DNA of 20,834 bases from Lingula anatina. Its lineage: Eukaryota; Brachiopoda; Lingulata; Lingulida; Lingulidae. Positions 1 to 8,189 of this stretch are shown here, in pieces (position 1 is the first letter of the stretch; each line of letters begins with the position of its first letter). A program made the translations under genes and the position numbers. Location: positions 545,057 through 565,890 of the forward strand of contig NW_019774014.1 of the NCBI RefSeq assembly GCF_001039355.2, written 5' to 3'. The notes beneath the pieces are model-generated. The model saw only the letters and a list, made by a program, of their open reading frames with translations, made no database searches and was not told where the DNA came from.

Positions 1-29
1 CCCGCTTTTTGATCAATACAAATGCTGGC

Positions 30-430
30 TTTTGCATCTTTTGTTCTTCTTTATTTAATAAAAATGTTGTTCAACTCACTCGAATAAACACCTCCCTTTT
101 GAATCGTGTGTATACACTTGTTATGACAACCAATATATTTTTTTTTCTTGAAAATGTAGTAAAATATATATTGGAACGCATGTTACAAGAAATAACACAC
201 ATAGTTAAAGGGCCCTATCAGGGCAATAAAAAGAATGCTCATCACTACGTCTTTTTTGTTCTCCTTAATTCATAAAAACGGTATTCAACGTATTTAAATA
301 AACACCCACCTTTTTAATCTTGCGTATACACTTGTTATGCCAACCAAAATAAACATTTTTTACTTTTTAATGTGGTAAAATATTTATTAAAACGCATATT
401 GCAAGAAATAAAGTACATAGTTAGATGTGC
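30..430. repeat. Two-copy tandem repeat, unit about 214 bp
   Basis: Two diverged copies lie head to tail. The block TATACACTTGTTATG starts near 111 and again at 325, a spacing of 214. The flanking words 'AATAAACACC', 'ACGCAT', 'CAAGAAATAA' and 'ACATAGTTA' recur in the same order. The unit is AT-rich with no convincing reading frame. It lies left of exon 4 of the IFI44-like gene and so probably in the next intron of that gene. I cannot assign a family. Confidence 0.75.
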
Positions 431-643
431 CTATCCTTTTTGTAAGGCTCCGGGTTTTTATTACTACTAAGGACACCCTCCGTCATATGCAATGCTCTGT
501 TGTTTTTTTTTAGCGCAAGAAAATAGCGGGGTGTCTTGTATTGCAGCCCTGAGAAAATGAGAATGGTTATCCTAGGAGGCCGAGAAAAGAATAACGACAT
601 ACAATAGGTAAGCTTCAGATAGGTTTTTAAACACCTCACTGAC
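431..643. other. Probable intron sequence after exon 4 of the IFI44-like gene
   Basis: This lies immediately downstream (minus strand) of the exon 4 donor (GTCAGT at 638-643). I looked for the next IFI44-family exon (the G4 region after the DTMG exon) and saw none. A short open stretch on the minus strand does not resemble the family, so the remaining exons are probably outside the window. Confidence 0.5.
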
Positions 644-2311
644 CTGGAAATTGTCCGGCACGTTACCGTCCAGCAGATAGGGCATGTCCCCGACATCTAT
701 CCCCTGGTCCTCTGCGAGACCCATGGTGTCACACAGACGGAACGCCGACGTCTGGTGGCCTACTCGGATCTCATACACACGAAACTATCAAAGCAGATAA
801 TAAAAAAAAATAAATAAATAAATTTATTAAGTGATTTGTACCTTGATTTTCGCCTTACAAAAGTATAAAGAAAGAATTATGAAGAAGGTTCTTCGTATAA
901 CAATACAGCATCCCATTTCATTTACCAAAATAATTTATCATCATCATTTACTCACCTTGGTTGTGAGGCTATGGGTTGCTGTCCCAGTCGCCGCCAGGCT
1001 GCGGACTTCACCTCTAAACACAGAGCGCACAGTGTTAAAGAAGCTGGATTTCCCCGCCCCCACACTGCCCACCAGGAGGAGCCGTGCGAAGGGGACTTTG
1101 GCCGGGCTTGGAGTGGAGAACGACACCAACCTATCTAAAAGTGTGTCTCTAGTCTGTGGGGATATAAAGACAATTATCCGAAACGTGCAAGTTTTCTTTG
1201 AGAACAATTTTCATAAAATAATTACTTTTCGCTTTAGTTTTCAGATTCAAAAGTACAATTTTGCAGGTGGCGCGACGATGCTGTACACTATGAAAATAAT
1301 AAGCCACCATGTTTTTAAATGTCGCAACATTAATTCAATTTTCTTTGAGGTTACTTAAAGGGCTACAAGTACCTCAAAACTCCAGTCCTTTATGTCAGTT
1401 TTGCGCCACGGTTTATCTTGCTCATACCGGTACAATTCATTTTCTGGATTTCCCTCTGTAATAAAGAATTTAAATAACCAAAGATGTATGATGTATGCCA
1501 TTTTAACCATAATCACTTATTAATAAAGGGTAGACAAAGTATTGCCATGGAATGTGATCAAAATTGTAAGAAATATATGAGTGCCATCATTTCCCCCATT
1601 TTCAAAATCCTCGGTTTTGTTAAATTGCTACAACCAGGCACTCGGTGCTAATAAAATTATTTGAAACTAGGCATTAAACCCAATATCAAGAAGTTGAAGA
1701 GAGAAATGTCACTTACCTTTTACAGCGTATACTTCAATGTCGAGATAGGCATTGCTGTTTCCAGTAAATGACTGCTCGTTGTAACCATTGGCATTATAAC
1801 TGCTACCTATGTTACTGCTGCCATTTGTGTTGAAGTAATAGCCAGATTTAGTACATGTATTGGAAAAGAACTTAAGATCGTGTCCACTGACTTCCCGTGT
1901 CCTTGAATGTCTTCCCAACAAGTTAAAAAGGTACCAAGTAGATGCCCGTTGCCTAAAGATTAAATCCCCTCCAAACGTAGGGCTATAACCACGGTCGTCA
2001 TAAACATCTCTCCCATTCCCATTCCGAGCGAACTTTACCAAGTTTGGGGAAAGTTGGAACAGAAATGCAGAGCTATCATCAAAATAGCCTGCACGTGATG
2101 TCCACGCGATGCTCGTGTACCCCCCTATGACGTAACCAGCTCTGTTTTGACCGATAGAAACAGTCGGACCTTGGTTGTTGCACTTCGTATGGAAAGCCTG
2201 ACCACTGCAGCCGTCTCTGGAGGCGCTGTATAGAAGGTCAAAGGTCAAGGCCGGATCACCAATCCATGCACGGAGCTGTTTCCGGTACGCCTCGTTATCA
2301 AGTATCGGCAT
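644..2311 (-). CDS. IFI44-like protein (TLDc domain plus P-loop GTPase), 5' part, four exons
   Basis: The exons on the minus strand are 2311-1717, 1455-1373, 1153-956 and 784-644. Donors are GTAAGT, GTACTT, GTGAGT and GTCAGT, and every acceptor ends in AG. Phases fit throughout and give 339 codons. Exon 1 encodes a TLDc domain (LLYSASRDG, FHTKCNNQGPT, GYVIGGYTSIAW, AFLFQL, then EVYAVK). Exon 2 carries the PWRK linker. Exon 3 carries the Walker A/G1 motif GSVGAGKS in a region like IFI44/IFI44L (SSFFNTVRSVFRG). Exon 4 carries the G3 motif DTMG within CDTMGLAEDQG, then YLLDGNVPDNFQ. In vertebrates this family is interferon-induced and cytoplasmic; its biochemical role is poorly defined, and in bivalves and lancelets it forms expanded families often linked to immune response. 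The ATG at 2311 fits the family's N-terminus. An acceptor-like TTCCAG just upstream (minus strand) could mark an untranslated first exon. The G4 region and C-terminus lie beyond the left edge. Nothing seen in these exons is broken. Confidence 0.88.
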
Positions 2312-2540
2312 TACGGTCTTTTTCTGGGCTGGAACAGACGTTAAAATGTATATTCTAATAGTTTATAAACATAAATATGTACATTATAAATGGTGGACCA
2401 ATGCAGGACCCCTCGAGAGGGTGGCGGAGGGATGAATTTAAGTCGACGATGGCAATAAGACTACTGGTAAACATGGAAAAAATCGGTTAGGCCTACGTTT
2501 TTCACGTTTTACTCGTTGATCTTTTTAATTTCTTTTTGAT
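2312..2540. other. Upstream region of the IFI44-like gene, no gene seen
   Basis: This is the presumed 5' flank or 5' UTR intron of the minus-strand gene. It is AT-rich near 2341-2395. I see no clear promoter element, no ORF and no recognisable repeat. Confidence 0.4.
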
Positions 2541-2773
2541 GGGGGGGGGGGGTGATAAAATGGGGAAGCGGGGGTATCTGCGGGGTGTGAAGCGGGGGTG
2601 TGTTCCCCTCCTGCAATGTGTCCCCTTTTGACCTTAACCCTGCTGTGCTCTACCCACTGTTTCCCCCTTCTTCCACTGTGCCCCCTACCTCCACCCAATT
2701 GTGTCCCCCTACCGACATTGTGGCCTACTACCCCCTAGCTCCACTGCGCCACCTAGACCCCCCCCCCCCCCCC
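2541..2773. repeat. G-rich tract switching to a C-rich degenerate minisatellite
   Basis: A run of 12 G at 2541-2552 is followed by four more runs of 4-5 G up to about 2598. From about 2603 the same strand becomes C-rich, with loosely repeated units of about 20-25 bp built on TGTGTCCCCYT and CTCCAC, ending in a run of 16 C (2758-2773). The 72-codon open frame across it is a by-product of this composition. Confidence 0.75.
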
Positions 2774-2774
2774 T

Positions 2775-2990
2775 CAAGCAGGCACACAGTAGTTGATTCA
2801 ACGATGATCCAACATTGAGGCACAATGATAAGTTTTTGTTGACTTATTATTGAAAGTGGAAATTTGTGTCAACGTTGAAAAGTTACATCGAATCAACGTT
2901 GGCATTCAACGTTACATTGAATCCTGATTGATAGTTCAACGTTGTTTCAATATTAGAAACCTTGACGTTGATTATTAAATGATTTTACAT
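2775..2990. mobile_element. One end of an 'AACGTTGA'-rich TIR element (solo or truncated)
   Basis: It starts with AAGCAGGCACACAG, resembling the CCCAGCRGGCA terminus of the 815 bp element at 4669-5483. It continues with many degenerate copies of TTCAACGTTGA in both orientations (for example near 2870, 2895, 2910 and 2935). No matching opposite end is seen before the fold-back element at 3017, so it looks like a remnant. Confidence 0.55.
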
Positions 2991-3016
2991 TAATTTACAG
3001 TTAATTTAATATATAG

Positions 3017-3319
3017 GGACCATTCAGAATGAAAGGAGCCGAGTGCTAGCTAGGCCACGATATGAATATGGCGGACCAACATGAAAGGAAGACCGCTTAA
3101 TCCTGTAATTGTCTCTTAACCTCTCGCACGTCTCCCCACGCGTCATCCCTGCAGGTTCACAGTAATTAAAGCTTGGTCCCATTCAACCAGTCGAGGGACG
3201 ACGCGTGGGGAGCCGTGTGAGAGGCGGAAAGACCACTGCAGGATTAAGCGGCCTTGTAGGTACACCATATTTAGGTCGTGGCCTAGCTAGCACTCGGCTC
3301 TTTTAATTCTGAATGGACC
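3017..3319. mobile_element. Fold-back element of 303 bp, arms of about 135-145 bp
   Basis: The two halves are inverted copies. The left arm begins GGACCATTCAGAATGAAAG and the right arm, read on the minus strand, begins GGTCCATTCAGAATTAAAA. Both continue through GAGCCGAGTGCTAGCTAGG, CACGA, AATATGG, CCGCTTAATCCTG and CCCCACGCGTCGTCCCT-type blocks. Only about 20-30 bp separate the arms. No ORF is present. I could not identify a convincing target duplication at the ends. It is consistent with a non-autonomous fold-back MITE. Confidence 0.85.
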
Positions 3320-3417
3320 TGAAAGTTAAGACAAACAGGAATGGATTTATTTTTAATCTTTATTTTGTACCTGCATAAAAGGAAAAATGATGCAAATAAA
3401 CCTTATTTTTTAATAAA

Positions 3418-3957
3418 CAGTGGTATTAATAATTTTGTTTCCGTTGTACACGGTGTAACAACGTTTGAAATGTTTTAATCCCTGTCCTGTGAATAGAAGG
3501 GGCGGGCAAACAATGGAGAGCCGTATTAATCCCTTCAAAATTCGAACGCACAAACACAATAGCTTAGGTGGAATAACACATTACTTAAGACGACTGAACC
3601 CCATGACGCCTGTTTCTGTGGTCCAGCGCGAGCGTGAGAATTCGTTGAACTAGGTGTAATTAACAACAGGATACATCAGCCAGAAGGTCCCTATTGTTTG
3701 TTGCAGCGATAGGATTATAGCTTTAAGAGGCTAGAACCCATGCTAACGTGTTCCACGCGTAGCGAACTGTCCTTTTGTTCACTAGCTTGGCAAGCGCAGC
3801 TGATTATGTTTTGTGTTGCTAACAAACTGCTACCGTAGTTAAATTTTTTATCAGTTATTTCATCCAATATGAAATTTTCCGCAGTCAAAAGTTGAACTAA
3901 GTATTGTTTGTTTGATTACATACATGAGCGTCAGCATTAACCTGTCTCAAAAAAATT
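3418..3957 (+). repeat. Interspersed repeat A, copy 1
   Basis: It matches 9044-9598 in the same orientation over about 540 bp at what I judge by eye to be roughly 80% identity. Shared blocks include GTTTCCGTTGTAC, TTTTAATCCCT, CCCATGACGCCTGTTTCTG, TGGTCCAGCGCGAGCG and ATACATCAGCCAGAAGGT. Its first bases (CAGTGGTATTAATAATTTT) correspond to the terminus of the large CAGT-ended insert at 9044. Here the preceding dinucleotide is AA rather than TA, so the end is not cleanly diagnostic. The short ORF at 3465-3653 has no recognisable product. Confidence 0.8.
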
Positions 3958-4098
3958 CTTATTGCATTAATTTATAAATGTATAATTTATTTATAAACGT
4001 ACTGCATTCAAGCATTTGTAAAACATGAATGATGATGAATGAGGAATCAGGAAAGAATATATTACTTACACTTTATTTATATTATAACATTGAAATTA

Positions 4099-4402
4099 TG
4101 TGAGGTGCTTTGACAGAGGCGCCAGGACAATCCAACTCCAACGTGCAGCAGGGGGAAGTCTGACTGTGTGATCATACGCTATATGAAAGTACGGTCAATT
4201 AACAGTGTAAATCATCAGTTAAAGTGGAGGGGGTCTTACTATAGTTCGCTATCTATTGTTAAACGCGACTGTTATTATCTCTCGAACATGCCTATACAAT
4301 CACTGTGTCTCCGGCTGCAGAAACGCCATGTCGAACATATTTTGCTACAGTTACAAACATGGTACACTAGCGACTTGTTTTAGATCTCTCAAGAAAGAAT
4401 GC
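4099..4402 (+). repeat. Interspersed repeat C, plus-strand copy
   Basis: This 304 bp segment is an inverted copy of 11294-11608. Matching blocks include TGAGGTGC, TTGACAGAGGC, AACAGTGTAA, AACGCGACTGTTATTATCTC, CCGGCTG, GAAACG with CATGTCGAACATAT, and CTAGCGACTTGTTTTAGATC. Two further degenerate relatives lie at about 10535-10620 and 10822-11010. It is probably part of the same family as repeats A and D. The short ORFs in it are incidental. Confidence 0.8.
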
Positions 4403-4457
4403 ATACATACGACACCTGAGGAAAAACAATCAAGCATGCAACTGATCTTCTTTTTCT

Positions 4458-4668
4458 TCATGTGCCATCACCGATTCGGTGTTTGACGAACGATGACATT
4501 CTGCCAAAGGGTTCTATTTCTCGCCCATGACCAAAGGTGTCTTGTTGGTAATTCAAAATTGTCAAGAAAGGACGTTCGATGTCTGCCTCGGGCACTTTTG
4601 CCAGGTATTCGGCAGCTTTAATGCATTTGGAAGTAGGGGTAGATCGTTTACCTACAATCTCGTTGATC
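4458..4668 (-). pseudogene. RTE-like retrotransposon relic, segment left of the 815 bp insertion
   Basis: On the minus strand an open frame of about 70 codons starts at the insertion boundary, begins INEIVGKRSTPTSKCIK and ends with a TGA at 4458-4460. If the 815 bp element and one TC dinucleotide are removed, this frame continues directly from the endonuclease-linker segment at 5486-6480 (MLQK then INEIVGKR), matching the linker between endonuclease and reverse transcriptase in RTE/BovB-like elements. Beyond the first ~25 residues I do not recognise the sequence. No reverse transcriptase core remains. Confidence 0.55.
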
Positions 4669-4947
4669 CCCAGCGGGCAAATTATGTTGTTTTAACGTTG
4701 AAACAACGTTGAACCATAACGTTGAGTAGACATTGAATAAACCTTGGATTTGAAAGTTGTGTCAACCTCAGATAACAACGTTGTATCAACATCAGAAAAT
4801 AATGTTATCAACCCCACCTAGCGGGAAATTAGCCTGGATGTGTTTAGCAGTAGGACATGTTTGATGGCTAAATATATGTAGGGTATAAATGTTTGGCCTT
4901 TATGTTAGAATTTCCAAGGTTTAGATTAATATATATAGTTCTTTTCT

Positions 4948-4978
<31 letters not shown>

Positions 4979-5483
4979 ATAACTACAACCATATATATAT
5001 ATATAAATATATAACAAAGTCACAGTCACCTCAACCTGTCTATCTATAACAGGTTACCAAGAACTGTTAACTCATTCACTTTTACAGCAACTTATTCATC
5101 CTAGTGTTAGCTGACCTTGCAAGCAATTCAGTTTATTGGAATGTATTTCTGAATAACAAGTTAAGAAAATTCACTAGTTAACTAAAGACACAAAACAACT
5201 GTCACTTTTACTTTAAAACCATTTTGTTATTATTTTGATAAATTTAGTAACAGTATTGATAAACAAAGAATCACGTTTTCAATAATTAATATTTTAAATT
5301 ACAATCCATAACTGCAGGGTTGTGTCACTGACCAAAGTACAGCGTTGAGTCAACGTCACATTATGACGGTGTTTCGACGTGGCTGGATCAACGTTGATTT
5401 GACGTTGAATTTAGATAGATCAACGGCAATTCAACGTATCAACCTGTTTTCAACGTTGATCCAACGCAACTATGCCTGCTGGG
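4669..5483. mobile_element. 815 bp non-autonomous TIR element (ends CCCAGCRGGCA, TC duplication)
   Basis: The left terminus is CCCAGCGGGCAAATTATGTT and the right terminus on the minus strand is CCCAGCAGGCATAGTTGCGT. The dinucleotide TC flanks it on both sides (4667-4668 and 5484-5485). Subterminal regions are full of degenerate TTCAACGTTGA words in both orientations (about 4690-4800 and 5340-5470). The centre holds (TA)n. No ORF resembling a transposase is present. Excision of the element plus one TC restores a continuous reading frame in the surrounding RTE relic, which supports the boundaries independently. I cannot name the superfamily from these termini. Confidence 0.85.
4949..5010. repeat. 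(TA)n microsatellite inside the 815 bp element
   Basis: A TA run at about 4949-4975 and a second at about 4991-5010 are separated by AAGATAACTACAACC. They fall in the centre of the TIR element, between its two AACGTTGA-rich arms. Confidence 0.9.
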
Positions 5484-5485
5484 TC

Positions 5486-6480
5486 TTTTGAAGCATTTTC
5501 TTGGCATTGAAATTAAGGTTCTCAACTTCTTTGCATTTTTCCTCTAACCAAGCTTCTTTTGAATCGCGGCATTTCTTGATGTATTCTTGGTTTATTTGTT
5601 TGTATTGCAGGGGGTTGGATTTGCAGATTCTTCTTTTCTGTAAGAGACATTTTTGAGTTCAGAACTGAACCAGTGGGATGATGGTTTCTTGGCTTCCATT
5701 TTGGGAATGTTGTTCTCAGCTGCCTCTTGAATAGTTTGCGTTATTTGGTGGTAGTATTTTTCTATATTATTGTTGGTTGATATTGGCAGACTTTTGAGAA
5801 CTTCCCTTTTAAATTTGTCGCATATCTCTGGGTCACGTTGCATGGCTGTGAAGTCGAACTTTGGTTTGACTTTGGATTTTTGAATGCGCTTGAGTGATAA
5901 TTTGAATTTGGCTATCACTGGATTGTGATCTGAAACAACATCTGCTCCTGGGAATGCATGTGAATTCTTAATGGCATTTCGGAATCTTGAATTGATTGCA
6001 ATAAAGTCAATCTGATTCCTGGCTCGGTTACCAGGACTGATCTATGTGTAGCGTCTTCTTGGATGTACTTTGAATCAGGTGTTGGTGATGACTAGGTTCT
6101 TATCTCTGCACCAGTCTACAAATCGGTCCCCCTCTCAGAGCTGTCAGCCACTGACGTTGGAGCACATGCAACAATAATATTGATGTTATAAGGACTATAA
6201 CTTTAAGTTTAACTAGCATCATTCGGTCGTTTTTGGGCCAAAAAGAAAGTACCGAGTTGGCAAAGCTCTTGTTAAGAATCAAATCAACGCCATGAACATG
6301 TTGGTTTCCTCCAGAAAAGAGATTACGTTTCCTGTCTTTTGTAAAATCACCTGACTTAGGCCACCGTATCTCACACAAACCTAAACAACGGAAGTTCATT
6401 CTGTCCATTTCTACAAGGACATCGTTCAGTTTCCCTGTTTGATACAGTGTTCTGACGTTCCATGGTTTCTCTTTATTTCC
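5486..6480 (-). pseudogene. RTE/BovB-like ('craniofacial development protein 2-like') endonuclease relic
   Basis: Read on the minus strand from 6480, the relic shows PWNVRTLYQTGKLNDVL, then LGLCEIRWPKSG, GGNQHVHGVDLILNK and FWPKNDRMMLVKLK. Next come remnants DRFVDWCRDKNLVITNT and NQIDFIAINSRFRNAIK, then DVVSDHNPVIAKFKL with the SDH motif, followed by a linker ending near KKMLQK at 5486. These are the ordered motifs of the apurinic-type endonuclease of RTE-clade retrotransposons, which cuts the target for reverse transcription. The frame is broken at least twice (near 6190 and 6070), and residues between the ACAPTSVADS-like and DRFVDWC parts are missing. The linker then continues past an inserted TIR element to 4668. 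It is non-functional. The sequence between 6481 and 6799 may be its 5' region, but I see no protein in it. Confidence 0.8.
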
Positions 6481-6799
6481 CTTTGGTTTGACTTCATTGT
6501 TTGCTGGGCCAGATACTGGAGTGGCCCATATTCCTTCTCCAGATTATTTAACCCATATTTGGGGTGAATGCCCGTTGGCTCGCAAGGAGCTCATCCGCCC
6601 TTTGACAGGTTTTGTTGTTAGTCCTGCTGGGTGTTCACGCACCCTACTCGCTGTGCAAGCCCAGTGGGGGAGCCGGTTTAGTCGCCGACAACCCGACCAT
6701 GGGACAGGTAGTACTGGTTTACATGTTACCAGTAGCAGGCGAAACCCGATGTGACGCAACTGATCTATTAATTGTAATTGCACAGTGCATGTAACTAGA
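6481..6799. other. Unassigned segment, possibly the 5' region of the minus-strand RTE relic
   Basis: This is less AT-rich than its neighbours. Overlapping short ORFs occur on both strands with no recognisable domains. It lies between the endonuclease start of the minus-strand RTE relic and repeat D, where a 5' leader would be expected. Confidence 0.35.
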
Positions 6800-7818
6800 C
6801 CTTTGTCCTAACTTAGTAGTTCGAAATAGGATTCTTGGATAAAAAGCTTCTATTCAACTCGCTTAGACCTAGGGCGTGATGCTACTATCATCCGATGAAA
6901 CACCTACACTGAACCCTCTACCTGAACCTGAGGTCCCCCTAGCTGAAACAAAAACTGCCCCTTGAACCTGTCCATTTTTTAATCGTCAAATGATTTGTGA
7001 TTTCATTGAATGTCTTTGATCGAAAGCTTTCAAGTGACAATAACCGAACCTGTGTTGATTATTTATTAAAGCGTAATTAAGTTTATTCATCATGATCTAT
7101 TTTGTAAACAATAATTGCTTTGATTGACCATCGTCACTGTTTAGCTACTCGCTTATAATGCGTGCTGAACGACAGACAACTTATAAATATTATCTGTGTT
7201 ACTGTGTAAATTAACACATTTAGTTAAAATATAACAAAGTTGGTGATTTAATCCATCCAACATGTTTATATTTGTTCTTTTAAAACCAGTGTCAGGTTAA
7301 CGCCAAATCAAAGCAAGCCTTGCACATTGGTTTTGTTTAAATTGTCTTAAATTAAGTAAAGCTAAGAAAAGCCTGTTTCTTCTTCGCAGTGTTCATCCCA
7401 GCTATAAAACTGCATGAAGGATAACAAGACCCCGTAGCGAATTAACTTCCACAATGCCCTGTGCTTCAGGTTTCCAAGAGTCATGTGTAACACAATAATA
7501 TCGAATAGTATGGCCTGAGAGTAATACAAATATTAGGCTGTGTATGAAAGATTTTACAAATTAGAAATTCAAGAATTTAAACAAGCTAGGTACATGCACA
7601 TCACTTAATAAGTCATTTCACAAAAATCGCATCTAATTGTTTAGATTAACCTCTACTTTTATCGATCTCATCGCCTTGTCTCATCCACCGAAAAGAAATA
7701 TAGTGAACACGAGGAAAAGTAACACGTTTACAAGCAGGCGAAGGAGGTATACTTATATATTAATTGCGAACAATATATACAGCGACTCAAAACCGTTGCT
7801 TGTCTTTCACACTTTTAA
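6800..7818 (+). repeat. Interspersed repeat D, copy 1
   Basis: It matches 11633-12560 in the same orientation. Blocks in common include AAAAAGCTTCTA, GGCTTAGACCTAGGG-like, GATGCT..TATCATCCGA, CGTGCTGAACGACAGACAAC, TTATAAATATTATCTGTG, GTACATGCACATCACTTAAT and TGTCTTTCACACTTTTAA. Similarity stops abruptly at 7818, where sequence typical of the leader of retrotransposon alpha begins (CCTTGAGGTCAAGGTCA). No ORF of substance is present. Confidence 0.8.
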
Positions 7819-8189
7819 CCTTGAGGTCAAGGTCAAGTGAGTTGAAACAACACTGACTCCTCTCTTGTGTTTGTTTCTTAATTTTTGTTTGGCAAAGTCT
7901 TCAAATGTATGATTTGAAGTATGGAGAACTATTGTGAGTATATATAGAACCTTTATGTGGTAAAAAATTAACAGCAGCACTTCTTGGAAGTCTGATTTTT
8001 GAAGTTCAAACTTTTGGACATTAAGGACAAAGAACAATGGAGACCTGAAAGTAGGTCAAGGAGGTGGAAAGCTGACATCACTTAAAAGTTGAAAGTTGAA
8101 ATGCTGCAAGAACTTGACGTCAACTCGTATATCTCCTATCTGTTCTGAAACTACGTGGTTGATACAAAATATCTCTACTAGCATCTGAA
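7819..8189 (+). other. Presumed 5' leader and promoter region of element alpha
   Basis: This lies between the abrupt end of repeat D and the ORF1 ATG at 8190. It has an internal repeat AAAAGTTGAAAGTTGAAA near 8081 and no ORF that continues into ORF1. Promoters of LINEs normally lie in this region, but I see no specific motif. Confidence 0.45.

Noticed and set aside
421-696. 91-codon minus-strand ORF as a further IFI44-like exon
   Set aside because: It overlaps exon 4 in another frame, and its left part does not resemble the expected region after the DTMG exon.
831-1358. 175-codon plus-strand ORF
   Set aside because: It overlaps exon 3 of the minus-strand IFI44-like gene, whose frame, motifs and splice sites are convincing; the plus-strand product has no recognisable domain.
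6488-6794. Overlapping ORFs on both strands
   Set aside because: There are no domains, composition is mixed, and the position fits the leader of the RTE relic.
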